From Turicibacter sp. TJ11 (GTDB lineage Bacteria; Bacillota_I; Bacilli_A; MOL361; Turicibacteraceae), in the NCBI RefSeq assembly GCF_021497505.1, contig NZ_CP069349.1, positions 645,861 through 709,860 on the forward strand: a stretch of DNA of 64,000 bases, in the 5' to 3' direction. The notes beneath the pieces were generated by a model. That model worked only from the letters and a program-made list of their open reading frames with translations, ran no database searches and was not told the origin of the DNA. The stretch's first letter is position 1. Each line of letters opens with the position of its first letter. This document shows, piece by piece, positions 10,001 through 19,700 of this stretch. The position numbers and the translations under genes are program-made.

Positions 10001-10439
10001 GTCAGGATCGCCTGAACCTATGGATGAATTTTTAAATTCATATCCAGAACTGCATGCACAATTTAATAAACAGATTCATTTTTCAGATTATAGCTCAGAT
10101 GAATTAGTTCATATTTTTGAAGGGATGTGTCATCATGCTGGGTATAGAGTGAGTGTTGATTGTACGACCTACGTTAGACACTATTTTGAAAAACGTTGTT
10201 TAGAGCGAGATATCAATTTTAAGAATGGAAGAGAGGTAAGGGACTTCTTCGAAAAGGCGATGATGAATCAAGCTAATAGACTTTCGATGACTCAAAACAT
10301 TACTGATCAAAACTTGATTGAATTAACAGTAGAAGATGTTGAACAGACTGTATTGGATTTAGGTCAACAATTAGGACATAAAAAAGTTAAGTTTTTAAGT
10401 GGTCTATCACGCAAGCTAATGACACTCTTCAGGCGTTAA
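7014..10439 (+). CDS. Large acidic-repeat AAA+ protein (CbxX/SpoVK-like ATPase domain)
   Basis: This 1141-residue protein begins with two related helical domains (about 1-170 and 180-345; shared features are GDKLDEFLT/GDELDELLT and REILKIE). A region of about ten acidic repeats (about 430-845) follows, then a C-terminal CbxX/CfqX-type AAA+ domain. Walker A is GNPGTGKTT near 900. The Walker B equivalent is ILFVNEPYSL, with Asn963 where the family has Asp. The usual SRF arginine-finger segment reads AQF (Q1016), and E942 replaces Gly in the GYVGQT motif. ATPase activity may therefore be weak or lost. ATG 7014 follows GGGGGA. It stands alone between repeat clusters. Function unknown; a scaffold role is inferred. 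Confidence 0.8.
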   Translation: MNQTLKDWIDYIYRVGDKLDEFLTTVHTPTRDILKIEFLKFLMYLCTSDCTVSDQQVTFIKKYLGYNLSPNDIKEMINQNQTYRIDFENNIPYSMKLFVTADNEEFDDHFLISEYLYTVYSILGESFLNCDLAATEDEKRSNQNQNFDTYLRRIKGFIRTEVRREFIENKAIVIKQIKNIMNQLYEYGDELDELLTMIRIPFREILKIELLNFLVYLSSLCWTEPDHVAKFIKEYLDYDLSCNEIKKRMNKIDYENYKSAIPIGMYLCVMADNNHFYDFLVSHYLYRIYYILGRLFLMCEPFSINSGVQYLNKYLTTLDDFIGTQVIRENSDGDFKYQYQSLIDSFNLDLNDWLDELGVWNYSMEYAGYPYKSDLMLDRYHDWNAYIKFHGFISASDTDFNTRRRLETFREYYRLSDLDLGDVIEYDKLEAKLDSDSLKELEEDKSEINEIEENETPDSIDDLEIDFDLEDLMKELEEEEDKSEINEVEENETPDLIDNLDIDFDLEDLLEELEEEKRVINEVQENETPDSIDDLDIDFDLEDLLEELEEEKRVVDEVEENETLDSIDDLDIDFDLEDLLEELEEEEENSEINKMQENETPDSIDDLEIDFDLEDLLEELEVEEDKSEINEVEENETPDLIDDLALYFDLEELLKALEDLLEELEEEKRVINEVQENETPDLIDDLNLDLDLDEIMEHDELEEKSEVREKDSDLLKELEEEEDKSEINEVQENETLDSIEDLDLDIDLDLDDIIEYDELEEKSEVYENEDDLLKESEEERAINEMENEASDSIDDLDIDLDLDEIMEYDELEEKSEVYENENDLLKESEEERAINEMEENRESDLTESIDDLLQQLDSLTGLENVKEEVHSLINLLRIRKIREERGLINIPLSLHLIFSGNPGTGKTTVARLLGEIYHRLDVLSKGHLVELNCSTLAGGYVEQTTLKLTEVVEKSLGGILFVNEPYSLMINKLDNDLVNALLTAMEVHRDDFIMIVSGSPEPMDEFLNSYPELHAQFNKQIHFSDYSSDELVHIFEGMCHHAGYRVSVDCTTYVRHYFEKRCLERDINFKNGREVRDFFEKAMMNQANRLSMTQNITDQNLIELTVEDVEQTVLDLGQQLGHKKVKFLSGLSRKLMTLFRR
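8330..9540 (+). repeat. In-frame tandem acidic repeats inside the AAA+ gene
   Basis: About ten degenerate units of roughly 105-160 bases encode a 35-55 residue module. Its key features are INEVEENETPDSIDDL and an FDLEDLLEELEEE block. Later units replace FDLEDLL with LDLDEIMEYDELEEKSEV. The last unit (SIDDLLQQLD) runs directly into the AAA+ domain, so the array probably grew by duplication of that linker. Near-identical units make the length prone to slippage. Confidence 0.85.
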
Positions 10440-10449
10440 ATAAATGTAC

Positions 10450-10645
10450 GCTTTTTCAGGGGAATATAGGTTCATATATTTAACAGGGATTAGCTTTTAT
10501 TAATTTTATCTTCTAATTCAAGTAAACATGTATATAACAAGGAGATAAGGATACCACACGACACAAGTGCGGAGTGGGTATCCTTATTCTTTTGAGAACG
10601 TAAAAAGCACGAGTAATCATTAGGATTATCTCGCTACTATAATTC
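10450..10645 (+). repeat. Degenerate hairpin-repeat cluster 4
   Basis: It retains the TTTAACAGGGATTAG linker, a decayed hairpin B near 10551-10580 (left arm ACCACAC, right arm AGTGGG) and a worn CTCGCTAC core start near 10629. The rest of the gap to 11022 is A/T-rich, with no gene but a promoter at 10877. Confidence 0.65.
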
Positions 10646-10876
10646 ATACCATTATTAAAGTTTTCTAAAATCATTGTAAGTCAATAATTAATAAATCAGT
10701 CTTTTTTCCTAATATTATTCATATATTTTGATGAAGTGAATTTATGGATAGTAATTTATTTTAGTGAGAATAACTATTAGTTTTTTTACTAAATCAAAAT
10801 AATAGATCTATTAATATAACTCTCAGTATTTTTAAATTAATAATTAATTTACTTTTATTAACTGTTTAATGAACTA

Positions 10877-10904
10877 TTGAAAAAGAATGAATATTTTATA
10901 TAAT
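10877..10904 (+). promoter_or_regulatory. Promoter of the Ssp/DndD-like defence operon
   Basis: TTGAAA (10877-10882), a 16-base spacer and TATAAT (10899-10904). It lies about 120 bases upstream of the first gene and is the best promoter in the gap. No clear operator palindrome was seen. Confidence 0.6.
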
Positions 10905-11022
10905 TATTATTATAATGTTACAAAAATTGGATGAATTATATAAAATTATCTATAAAATTACATAATGATATTTCTGATTAGAGATATCAAATAAAGTTAA
11001 TGAAATAGGTGGGATATGCGGA

Positions 11023-13185
11023 GTGAGTTTTATAGATTTGGATATAAGAGATGAATACAGGAGTTTAACAAACAATATTATAGAGGAGTTTTATACTCCT
11101 ATTCTATCAAAATCAATTATTTATCAACGGGCAGTCGGTTTTTTTTCTTCAACGGCTTTAGTTGAATTATCGAAAGGAATTACTCACTTAGTGAGAAATG
11201 GAGGTAAAATTCAAGTAGTAGCCTCACCTCGGCTCTCTGAAGAAGATATTAGCGCTATTAATAAAGGGATTGAACTTAGAGATGAAGTGATTGTGAAGAA
11301 CTTGAAGGCAAGTTTATATGATGCAACTAGTTACTTTGAAGAAGAGCGGTTAAATTTAATCTGTAATCTTATCGCTAAAGGGATACTAGAGGTAAGAATT
11401 GCTATTATGACATCTGGTGATAATCAGGTATGTATGTATCACGAAAAGATGGGATTGATGAGTGATGATTTAGGAAACTCTATTGCATTTACAGGTTCAA
11501 TGAACGAGACAAGTACTGCGTTTAACTATAATTATGAAACAATTGAAGTTTATAAGTCTTGGACACATGATAGAAATAGAGTATTAGCTAAAGAAAATGC
11601 ATTTAACACAATTTGGAATAATAATGAGCCAAATATCGAAGTTGTTAAATTTGAAGAGGTTACGGAAGAATTGTTTAAAAAGTATCAAAAGAACAATACG
11701 ATAGATTTAAGTTTAGACAATGAAGATCAACTACCAAAGGAGGTAAAAGACTTAAAAATAACAGATTTCAAGTTGCCTCCTAGTTTACAACTTTATGATT
11801 ACCAACAACAAGCAATATTGAACTGGAAAAATAATGGTTATTGTGGGATTTTTAGTATGGCCACAGGAACTGGGAAAACGATAACCAGTTTAGCAGCCTG
11901 CATCGAGCTATATAACGATTTAAAATCTAATCTAGGTGTGATCATTGTTTGCCCGTATCAACATCTTGTAGAGCAGTGGGTAGATGAAGCTAATTTGTTT
12001 AATATGAAACCAATCATCGGTTATTCTAAATCTTCACAATTGAATTGGTACATTCGCTTAAAAAATAACATAAAGGCTTTTGAAAAGGGGACAAAAAATC
12101 ATTTTTGTTTTATTACAACGAACGCAACATTTGCAACAGAAAAAGTACAAAAGGTGATAAAGAAAATAACTAAAAATACGTTGATTATCATTGATGAGGC
12201 ACATAACTTTGGTGCGTATAAGTTATCTAAAACATTACCTGAAAATATTCCTTATCGAATTGCACTTTCAGCTACAATTAGTCGAAAAAATGATGAAGAA
12301 GGAACAAAGTACTTATCTGCGTACTTTAAAGAAAAATGTATCGATTATACGATTGAAGAAGCTATTAAGAATAAACGATTAACTCCTTATTATTATTATC
12401 CTATTATTGTCTCATTAACAGATGATGAAAGGTTTGAGTACATAGAGTTATCTAAGAAAATTATAAAACATTGTAAGTTTGATAAAGATGGAAATGTATC
12501 CATTAGTGAGAGCGGGAAGATGTTATTAATTCAAAGATCTCGAATTGTAGCAGGAGCGAAAAATAAATTATCGACACTGAAGCGGGTGATGAAGGATCAT
12601 CTTAATGATTCTCATATGTTATTTTATTGTGGTGCCACAAGTGGAAGATACGATGATGTTGAAAGTTTAGACATTGATGAGTGCGAAATTAGGCAAATTG
12701 ATGCCGCCGTTGATTTGTTAGGAAATAAATTAGGCTTAAAAGTGGCTAAATATACGTCAACGGAGGATATCCCAACTAGGCTGCAGCTTAAGGATTCCTT
12801 AGCAAGTGGCACAAAATTACAGGGCTTAGTTGCTATTAGATGTTTGGATGAGGGGGTCGATATTCCTAGCATTAAAAAGGCGTTTATCTTAGCTAGTAGT
12901 ACGAACCCAAAAGAATATATTCAGCGAAGAGGGAGAGTTTTAAGAAAGTTTAAGGATAAGGATTATGCCGAAATTTATGACTTTGTAACTTTACCGTATC
13001 CTTTAGAGACGGATGATATTCCGTTAGAGCAGTTAAATTTTTATAAATCTCTCATTAAAAATGAAGTTGATAGGATAAAGGAGTTTTCTGGTATTTCTTT
13101 AAATCCTTCAGAGTCATTTAATACAATTTATAAGATAATAGAGAGCTATGATAGAATAATTGATTGGAGTTATGAAGATGAGTAG
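11023..13185 (+). CDS. PLD-nuclease/SF2 helicase fusion (defence-associated)
   Basis: This 720-residue protein joins an N-terminal phospholipase-D-like nuclease domain to an SF2 helicase. The PLD domain (about 1-190) shows H140-E-K with a GNSIAFTGSMNET segment, typical of restriction-associated PLD domains. The helicase shows Walker A ATGTGKT near 280, DEAH near 390, SAT in ALSATISRK, and motif VI QRRGRVLRK. GTG 11023 follows AGGTGGG by 9 bases. It is the first gene of a tightly packed operon and its end overlaps the next gene by 8 bases. I infer that it is the DNA-cleaving or translocating arm of the phosphorothioate-linked system. Confidence 0.85.
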   Translation: MSFIDLDIRDEYRSLTNNIIEEFYTPILSKSIIYQRAVGFFSSTALVELSKGITHLVRNGGKIQVVASPRLSEEDISAINKGIELRDEVIVKNLKASLYDATSYFEEERLNLICNLIAKGILEVRIAIMTSGDNQVCMYHEKMGLMSDDLGNSIAFTGSMNETSTAFNYNYETIEVYKSWTHDRNRVLAKENAFNTIWNNNEPNIEVVKFEEVTEELFKKYQKNNTIDLSLDNEDQLPKEVKDLKITDFKLPPSLQLYDYQQQAILNWKNNGYCGIFSMATGTGKTITSLAACIELYNDLKSNLGVIIVCPYQHLVEQWVDEANLFNMKPIIGYSKSSQLNWYIRLKNNIKAFEKGTKNHFCFITTNATFATEKVQKVIKKITKNTLIIIDEAHNFGAYKLSKTLPENIPYRIALSATISRKNDEEGTKYLSAYFKEKCIDYTIEEAIKNKRLTPYYYYPIIVSLTDDERFEYIELSKKIIKHCKFDKDGNVSISESGKMLLIQRSRIVAGAKNKLSTLKRVMKDHLNDSHMLFYCGATSGRYDDVESLDIDECEIRQIDAAVDLLGNKLGLKVAKYTSTEDIPTRLQLKDSLASGTKLQGLVAIRCLDEGVDIPSIKKAFILASSTNPKEYIQRRGRVLRKFKDKDYAEIYDFVTLPYPLETDDIPLEQLNFYKSLIKNEVDRIKEFSGISLNPSESFNTIYKIIESYDRIIDWSYEDE

Positions 13186-13342
13186 AGATAACATTAAAAT
13201 TAATTATCAAAAGTTAGAACGAATGATGAAAAATATTTTACGATTAGAGAAAAAAAATAATAAGACAAAAACGAAACTAGACAGGGACATGGTATCTGAA
13301 ATCAAAAAAATTATTATAGATGAATTGAAGGAGAATGAGTAA
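13178..13342 (+). CDS. Small defence-operon protein
   Basis: This 54-residue lysine-rich protein is probably mostly helical. I chose ATG 13178 because GGAG lies 8 bases upstream; the start overlaps the helicase stop. Its own stop overlaps the next ATG by one base, so translation is probably coupled at both ends. Small proteins at this position occur in DNA-modification operons between a helicase and a DndD-like ATPase, but I cannot assign a role. Confidence 0.7.
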   Translation: MSRDNIKINYQKLERMMKNILRLEKKNNKTKTKLDRDMVSEIKKIIIDELKENE

Positions 13343-15330
13343 TGTTTCTAAAATATATTAAATTAAAGGATTTTAGGCAGTACATTGGGACACAAGAGAT
13401 TCAGTTATCATCATCGACTTTATCGGAGGATGATAAAAATGTTACTATTATTTTAGGACAAAATACAGCAGGGAAAACAACTTTATTACAAGCATTTAAA
13501 TGGTGTTTTTATGGTAAAACTGATTTCAAAAAAGATAATTTATTAAATAGTGATAAAGCTTTTAAGATGAAGCCTGGAGATACAGAAGAGGTTAGAGTTG
13601 AAATTGGGTTGATTCATAGTGAAATAGAGTATGTCATTTATAGAAAACAAACTTATTATATAACTTCTACTGGTAAATTAGCTAAGGAAGCATCGGAAGT
13701 TGAGGTGACCTTTAAAGATAAAGATGGTCAAACAGTTAATGTAAAACAACCGCAAATAAGAGATAATATTAATGAAATTTTACCAGAAGATTTGTCTAAT
13801 TACTTCTTTTTTGATACAGAAAGAATTGGTAGTATCAGTGCGAAAAGTGATGTGTCTGCCGCTGTTAAAGGGTTACTAGGACTAACTGTATTAGATAACA
13901 CAATGAGACATTTAAATAAAGGAGAGAAGATCTCCGTAATTGGGCAATTTAGATCTGAATATGATGCCGAAGGAAATGAGGCAATTGACGCAATAAGAGA
14001 AGAACTATATAAAAAGAGTGATGAGAGAGACAAGTTAGAAGAGGAAATAAAACAATATAAATTGGAAAGAGTTCGTAATTTACAAATTAAAGATGATTTA
14101 CATGATAAGCTGAGTAATCTTAAGTCTGTAGCAGAAGATCAAATTAAAAAGAATAGCTTAGAAATAAAGCTTGATAAAGCGGAAAAAAAATATCAAGATA
14201 AACAAAATCAATTTAAAGCGAAGTACAGTAAATCAATCCTTAGTATTGTAGCATCTTCTTTAATTAAAGATGTAAATAAGTTATTACATGATACAAAGGT
14301 AGATGACAAGGGAGTTATTGATGTTACTTCAAGAACAATCAATGAAATCCTTAAACGTAAGAAATGTATTTGTGGAACGGAATTTTGTAAGGGAGATGAA
14401 CACTATTTAGCGTTAGTTCATGAAAAGTCGTTTGTTCCACCGGAATCTTTAGGGACGACTATTAATAAGTTCAAGTTAGAGATGAAGAATTGGAAAGATA
14501 ATGCTAAATCTTCATCTTCAGAATTAGATTTGTTAATTGAAAATATTAACGAGTTATCAGAATCTATTGGAGAATATGAATCAGAAATTCAATTTTTAGC
14601 TAAGAAGATACATGGTAAAGAGGATGCTACAAAGTATCAGGAGCAAATGGATGAAGTTCAGGCTATTATCGCTAATTATGAACACAAAATAGAAGAATCA
14701 AATCAAGAATTAGGAATTTTGATTAATGAGATAGAAAACTTGAAAAAACAACAGGATTCTTTAATAGAAGTTAAAGGCAAAAATTTAAAGCTTGCTACAT
14801 ATATTGCTTACGCAGAAGAAATATATAATATAATTAACAAAACATATTCTAAGAAAGAAATAGGGATTCGTGAGGCATTAGAGAAAAGAGTAAATGAAAT
14901 ATTTACTCGTATGTATCATGGTGAAAGATACTTAACCATTGATGAAAAATACCGAGTAACTTTGTATAATTCAGGGGGAACTGTATCAACTGAGGCCTCA
15001 ACAGGATTAGAGACTGTTAAAAACTTTGCTTTTATAACAGGATTGGTCGCATTGGCTAAAGAAAAGCTGAAAAATACTGATTCAGATAATGGGTTGGAAC
15101 TAGAATCTGAAGCTTATCCACTTGTTATGGATGCGCCCTTTTCAAATGCAGATGAAACGCATGTAAAGAATATTGCTAAATTAGTTCCTGAAGTTGCGGA
15201 GCAAGTATTAATTTTTGTGATGGAAAAGGACTGGCAACATGCCAAAACAGTTATGGGACATAGAGTTAATAAAAAATATTACTTAGATAAGCAATCAGAA
15301 ACCACAACATATATTAAGGAGTGCGAATAA
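13342..15330 (+). CDS. DndD-like SMC/Rad50-type ATPase
   Basis: This 662-residue protein begins with FRQY and Walker A GQNTAGKT (39-46) in the DndD style, followed by WCFYG. A long coiled-coil region (about 215-510) is interrupted by a cysteine cluster, KKCICGTEFC, that resembles a zinc hook. The C-terminal lobe carries the signature-like STGLETVK and Walker B LVMDAPF, followed by a VLIFVMEKDW segment. DndD-family ATPases act in DNA phosphorothioation systems. Here the gene sits between a helicase and an Ssp-like cassette, so it could serve modification or, more likely by position, the restriction arm. Confidence 0.85.
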   Translation: MFLKYIKLKDFRQYIGTQEIQLSSSTLSEDDKNVTIILGQNTAGKTTLLQAFKWCFYGKTDFKKDNLLNSDKAFKMKPGDTEEVRVEIGLIHSEIEYVIYRKQTYYITSTGKLAKEASEVEVTFKDKDGQTVNVKQPQIRDNINEILPEDLSNYFFFDTERIGSISAKSDVSAAVKGLLGLTVLDNTMRHLNKGEKISVIGQFRSEYDAEGNEAIDAIREELYKKSDERDKLEEEIKQYKLERVRNLQIKDDLHDKLSNLKSVAEDQIKKNSLEIKLDKAEKKYQDKQNQFKAKYSKSILSIVASSLIKDVNKLLHDTKVDDKGVIDVTSRTINEILKRKKCICGTEFCKGDEHYLALVHEKSFVPPESLGTTINKFKLEMKNWKDNAKSSSSELDLLIENINELSESIGEYESEIQFLAKKIHGKEDATKYQEQMDEVQAIIANYEHKIEESNQELGILINEIENLKKQQDSLIEVKGKNLKLATYIAYAEEIYNIINKTYSKKEIGIREALEKRVNEIFTRMYHGERYLTIDEKYRVTLYNSGGTVSTEASTGLETVKNFAFITGLVALAKEKLKNTDSDNGLELESEAYPLVMDAPFSNADETHVKNIAKLVPEVAEQVLIFVMEKDWQHAKTVMGHRVNKKYYLDKQSETTTYIKECE

Positions 15331-15857
15331 TGTTTGAAAAGGATTTTAGGTTTGTTGGGAAGCATGCAAAATATGTTAAGGACTTAGTTAAAGCTAAAAT
15401 TTTTCAGCGAAATATTGATGTATATATGTTAGGGGCATTAATAGGTATAACTTATAATAAAACAGCAACAAAGGATACAAATTCAGATAATGACACATTG
15501 ATACCAGTTAGTGTATTTATTAATGAAAAACCAACTTGTACATTTATTTATCGATTAGTGATGCTACTTTCAGATATAAAAGATGAGGAAATGAATATAG
15601 AAAACCGTTTAAATCGAGCATTTCGTGATGATGTAGAGCAAAATAACGAAAGTAAGATGAAGGATAATATGGACTTATTTCATAGTTATGTTTTAGGCGG
15701 TGTTGAGAAAATTTATGAACTGTACACGTCAAACGGTACAAGTAAGGACGAATATCTAGAACGCATGATCGAACTATTAGAAGATTTTCAGCATACAAAT
15801 ATTATCGAAAATGATGAACTGAATGAGGAAACGTTATATAAATATTTAAAAGATTAG
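15330..15857 (+). CDS. Conserved-looking defence-operon protein, function unknown
   Basis: This 175-residue cytoplasmic protein has a basic N-terminal segment (FVGKHAKYVKDLVKAKIF), then RNIDVYMLGALIGITYNK, which resembles the small helical proteins that accompany DndD ATPases. I chose ATG 15330, with AAGGAG at 15316-15321; it overlaps the previous stop codon. A GTG at 15321 is part of the ribosome site and is unlikely to be used. No catalytic motif was recognised. Operon position suggests a partner or DNA-binding subunit of the DndD-like ATPase. Confidence 0.7.
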   Translation: MFEKDFRFVGKHAKYVKDLVKAKIFQRNIDVYMLGALIGITYNKTATKDTNSDNDTLIPVSVFINEKPTCTFIYRLVMLLSDIKDEEMNIENRLNRAFRDDVEQNNESKMKDNMDLFHSYVLGGVEKIYELYTSNGTSKDEYLERMIELLEDFQHTNIIENDELNEETLYKYLKD

Positions 15858-15870
15858 GAAGGATTATATT

Positions 15871-16764
15871 ATGGGATTTGGCCAACATCAAAGTTTTTAT
15901 CTGCGAGAGGGATGGCTACATAAAGGATTAGAAGCAATTACTCAAGATAATACCCTATTAACACAAAAAGATGCATTTGAAAAATTAGGAATTGGAAAAA
16001 ATATGATCGCTTCCTTACGCTTTTGGTTAGTGGCGTGTGGAGTAGCAGAGTACGATGTGAAAAACAAATCATACCACATAACTGAAATGGGGCAATTGAT
16101 TTTTAATAATGACTCAAATTTAAATTTAAACTTTTCTAAAGCTCTAATTCATTATTACTTAGCTAAAAATTCCGATATCGCTGATTTGAATGGAAGTAAA
16201 AGTGCGACGATTATCTACTGGTTCTTTAATGAGCTAGAAGGAACGGTATTTGAAAAACAATTCTTACTAGATCAGTATACGAAGTGGGCGACGATGCAAA
16301 AAGACGTAGCAGAAAATTCTCTGAAGCGGGATATTGAATGTTTAATCCAAATGTATGATGTTAATAACACCTACTTTGATCCAGAAGATGTGCTTCACAG
16401 TCCGTTAGCTGATCTGAAATTATTAACGAAAACAGATTATATTAGTAAAATGGACGGAAATCTTTCCTTTATACCAAATGAAATCATTTTATTAAGTATT
16501 TGCGATTATTTATCAGTACATGATGTGGACTCAATCACCTTAAATGAGCTAGTGAATGAGAAAACACTACCAGGTAAAATATTTAATTTAAAGCAATCGG
16601 ATCTTTTAGAGGTCGTTTATTCTCTGAAAAAACAAGGATTAATAGAATTTACTCAAACGAATAACCTAGACACAATTCATCTAAAAAAACGTGATTTAAA
16701 TTGTATCTCAATCATAGAAGATTATTATATGGAAAGTAGGAAATTAGATGGAACAATCATTTAA
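15871..16764 (+). CDS. DUF4007-family protein, SspB-like
   Basis: This 297-residue protein starts with GFGQHQSFYLREGWLHKG, the hallmark of DUF4007 proteins found beside phosphorothioation genes. The N-terminal half looks like winged-helix or HTH domains (KLGIGKNMIASLRFWL, YHITEMGQLIF). Order and content (DUF4007 protein, large ATPase, PAPS-reductase-like protein) match SspB-SspC-SspD of single-strand phosphorothioation systems, in which SspB is the nicking component. AGGAAGGA precedes ATG 15871. The end overlaps the next gene by 17 bases. The SspB assignment rests on synteny and the N-terminal motif. Confidence 0.75.
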   Translation: MGFGQHQSFYLREGWLHKGLEAITQDNTLLTQKDAFEKLGIGKNMIASLRFWLVACGVAEYDVKNKSYHITEMGQLIFNNDSNLNLNFSKALIHYYLAKNSDIADLNGSKSATIIYWFFNELEGTVFEKQFLLDQYTKWATMQKDVAENSLKRDIECLIQMYDVNNTYFDPEDVLHSPLADLKLLTKTDYISKMDGNLSFIPNEIILLSICDYLSVHDVDSITLNELVNEKTLPGKIFNLKQSDLLEVVYSLKKQGLIEFTQTNNLDTIHLKKRDLNCISIIEDYYMESRKLDGTII

Positions 16765-19700
16765 ACCAAGTATCAATATAAAATACGATTTTAGTGCTAA
16801 TAACTTATTAGATTACTATATTCCTACTCCAACACACATAGAAGCGATTAATTCAATTGCTCAATCTGTTTTAAAATCAAAGAATACAAATAATCATATT
16901 ATCATTGGGGCTTACGGAACAGGGAAATCGTTATTAGGGTTACTGATTGCAAATTTAATCTCGAATACTTTCTCTTCTAACGAAATAAAACAATTACAAC
17001 ACTCATTTTCAAAGTATGATGATTCCATTGAAAACAATATAAATAAACTGAAATCCTTAAAAATTAAGTATCTTCCAGTCTTTATAAACGGAAATGAAGG
17101 ATCATTGCAAAATGCGATTTTAGTTAATACTTATCAAGTGTTAAAAAATAATGGGATTAACATTGTTCAAAATAATAAAAGCGAACAAATCTTTCAAACA
17201 ATCACAAGATGGGAGAAAGAGTTCCCACAAACGTTTGAACAATTTAAATTATTATTAAATACTTATGGAAAAACGATTAAAACGTTTAGTTTAGAAATTG
17301 AATCACTTAACGAAGATACAATTGAATTATTTGAAAAGATTTATAGTCAATTAACAGCAGGTGCAACATTCAATTATACGAACAACGATAATTTTATTGT
17401 TGAAATGGAGAATATCTTACACCAACTAAACGAACAAGGATATGGGTTAATTTTTATTTATGATGAGTTTGGACGCTTTTTACAAACATTACCCGAGGAT
17501 AAAACCTATGTGACGATGCAATATCTTCAAGATTTAGCAGAGTTATTTGATCATGGAATTAATAATGCACAATTAGTCCTGATTTCTCATAAAGATATGA
17601 GACACTATTTTGATGAAAACTCAAAATTTAGAGATGAGTTTCAACGTATTGAAAAACGTTTTAAGAAACAGTATATTAGCTCAAATACAAATATGTTTTT
17701 AAATATTGCAGAAAGTATCATTTCTAAAGAGAGAGCAACTGATATTAACGCATTTGAATTAGAATCCCATTTAAACTTACTAAGACAATATCCTATTTTT
17801 AATCTGAATCGTACAGAACTTCAATCATTAGTTGTTACAGGGTGTTACCCGCTACATCCGATTACTTTAAGGTTATTAATGCCGCTTTCTAATATTTTTG
17901 GTCAAAATGAGCGAACACTTTTCACGTTTTTAGATAGTACAGATACAAATGGATTAAAATATTTTTTAAAAAATGGATCAGGTTATTATAAACCTTCTAA
18001 ATTGTTTGACTTTTTCTTTCCAGATTTAAAAAGCATCTCTCAAATTGAAGAAAAACACGCCTTATTAAAGACGTATTTAAAAAATAAAACTAAACTGCCA
18101 CAAAATAAAAACTCAGACCATTATGAGAATATGATGGAGATTCTAAAATTTATTACGCTTTGGCAAATTACCAATATGAACTCTAATCAAGCGTTGACGA
18201 CTGAATTCATTTCGTATGCCCAACAGTTAGATCTGTCATATACGGAACAATTACTGGCTAAACTTCGAGGATTTAGAGTTATTCGATTCAATCGTTTATA
18301 CTCTCAATGGGAGATGTATGAGGGTAGTTCAGTAGATATTGATAAAGAGATTGAAAATAAAGTATTTAATCTAGCTCTTACGGAAAAAATGCAATGTAAT
18401 CTCATTGAATCTCTATTAGAAAAACGATTCATTACTGCTGATCGTTATAACTTGACGAAGAAAATGATTCGTTTTAGTACCATTCATGTGTTCACTGATA
18501 AAGAGATCTTAAAAGAAGATTTATCTTATCAGTTTTTAGACAAAGATTCAGATGCAAGAATTAATCTCATTATTCCAACGGGCGAAGAGACTACTAAATT
18601 AGAGAGAAAAATACAACAATTAAAAGAGCAATTTACTAATAATATTTATGTTATCTATCATAAACCTTTAGCGACATTTGATAGAGATGTTAAAAAATAT
18701 TGTGCCATCAAGTCACTTTTAGAAAATTATACTTTATTAAATGAAGATTCTTTTGTTCAGGTGGAATTACAAATTGAACTCCAAGAAACAGAGTATTACT
18801 TAAAGGAGTTAATTAGTGATCTAACCTCTTTTCCTTCAAAAGCTCAGTGGTTTATTCCGCATTATGAAAACGTATTGATGATTCAAAGCGAGTTACAGTT
18901 AAAAAACATTCTTTCAGACATGTTCTTTAGAGATTATCCCCATACGCCTGTGATCAATAACGAAGCCTTTAACCGAAGAAATGTGGCTAATGTTCAAAAA
19001 AGTGCATCAAAAAAAGTGATTGATGCAATCTTAACGTATCCGAAGCAAGACAACTATAACATTAAAGGCTTTGGTCCAGATTATTTGATTTATGCGACAA
19101 CCTTTAAAAATAATGGGATTATGAACGCTACTGATTTAGAGCGTATGACAGATGTTAATATGATTGAATTACGAGAAGCTTTAATGAAAGAGTTGAAAAA
19201 TAACTCTTCATTTAGCTCATTAGTGAATATCTTCAGAAATAAACCATTTGGAATTCGAGAACCACTTATCCCAGTGCTGCTTATTGGAATGTTACAAGAT
19301 ACTTGGTCAAATATTATGTTCTTTAATAAAGGGCAGTATATCAGCAAGGTTACTAGCCATGAGTTATGTGAAATGGTCGTAAATAGTGAAGGGATAACTT
19401 ATCAGGTTAATAATTTTAATGAACAAGATTTTGAGTTCTTTAATCAGGTACTAGATGTATTTAATGGCTATATTTCTGAGCATGTTCGAGATAAATCTAT
19501 TCATATTCAAGCAAGTAGTGCTTTATTAGGTTGGTTACAAAGTTTACCTCGATATACACAAGTTTCAAGTCTACAATCAGAAGACCTACTATTATTTAAA
19601 ACATATATTAGACGTTTAGAAGTTGATCCAACTGATTCTCTAAACTGGTTAAAAAATCATTTAACTAACCTCAATGAATATAAGACAGCGTTAGATGGAT

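Noticed and set aside
11023-16764. BREX or DISARM system
   Set aside because: No PglZ, BrxL, methyltransferase or DrmB-like gene; the DUF4007 and PAPS-reductase-like proteins fit phosphorothioation better.
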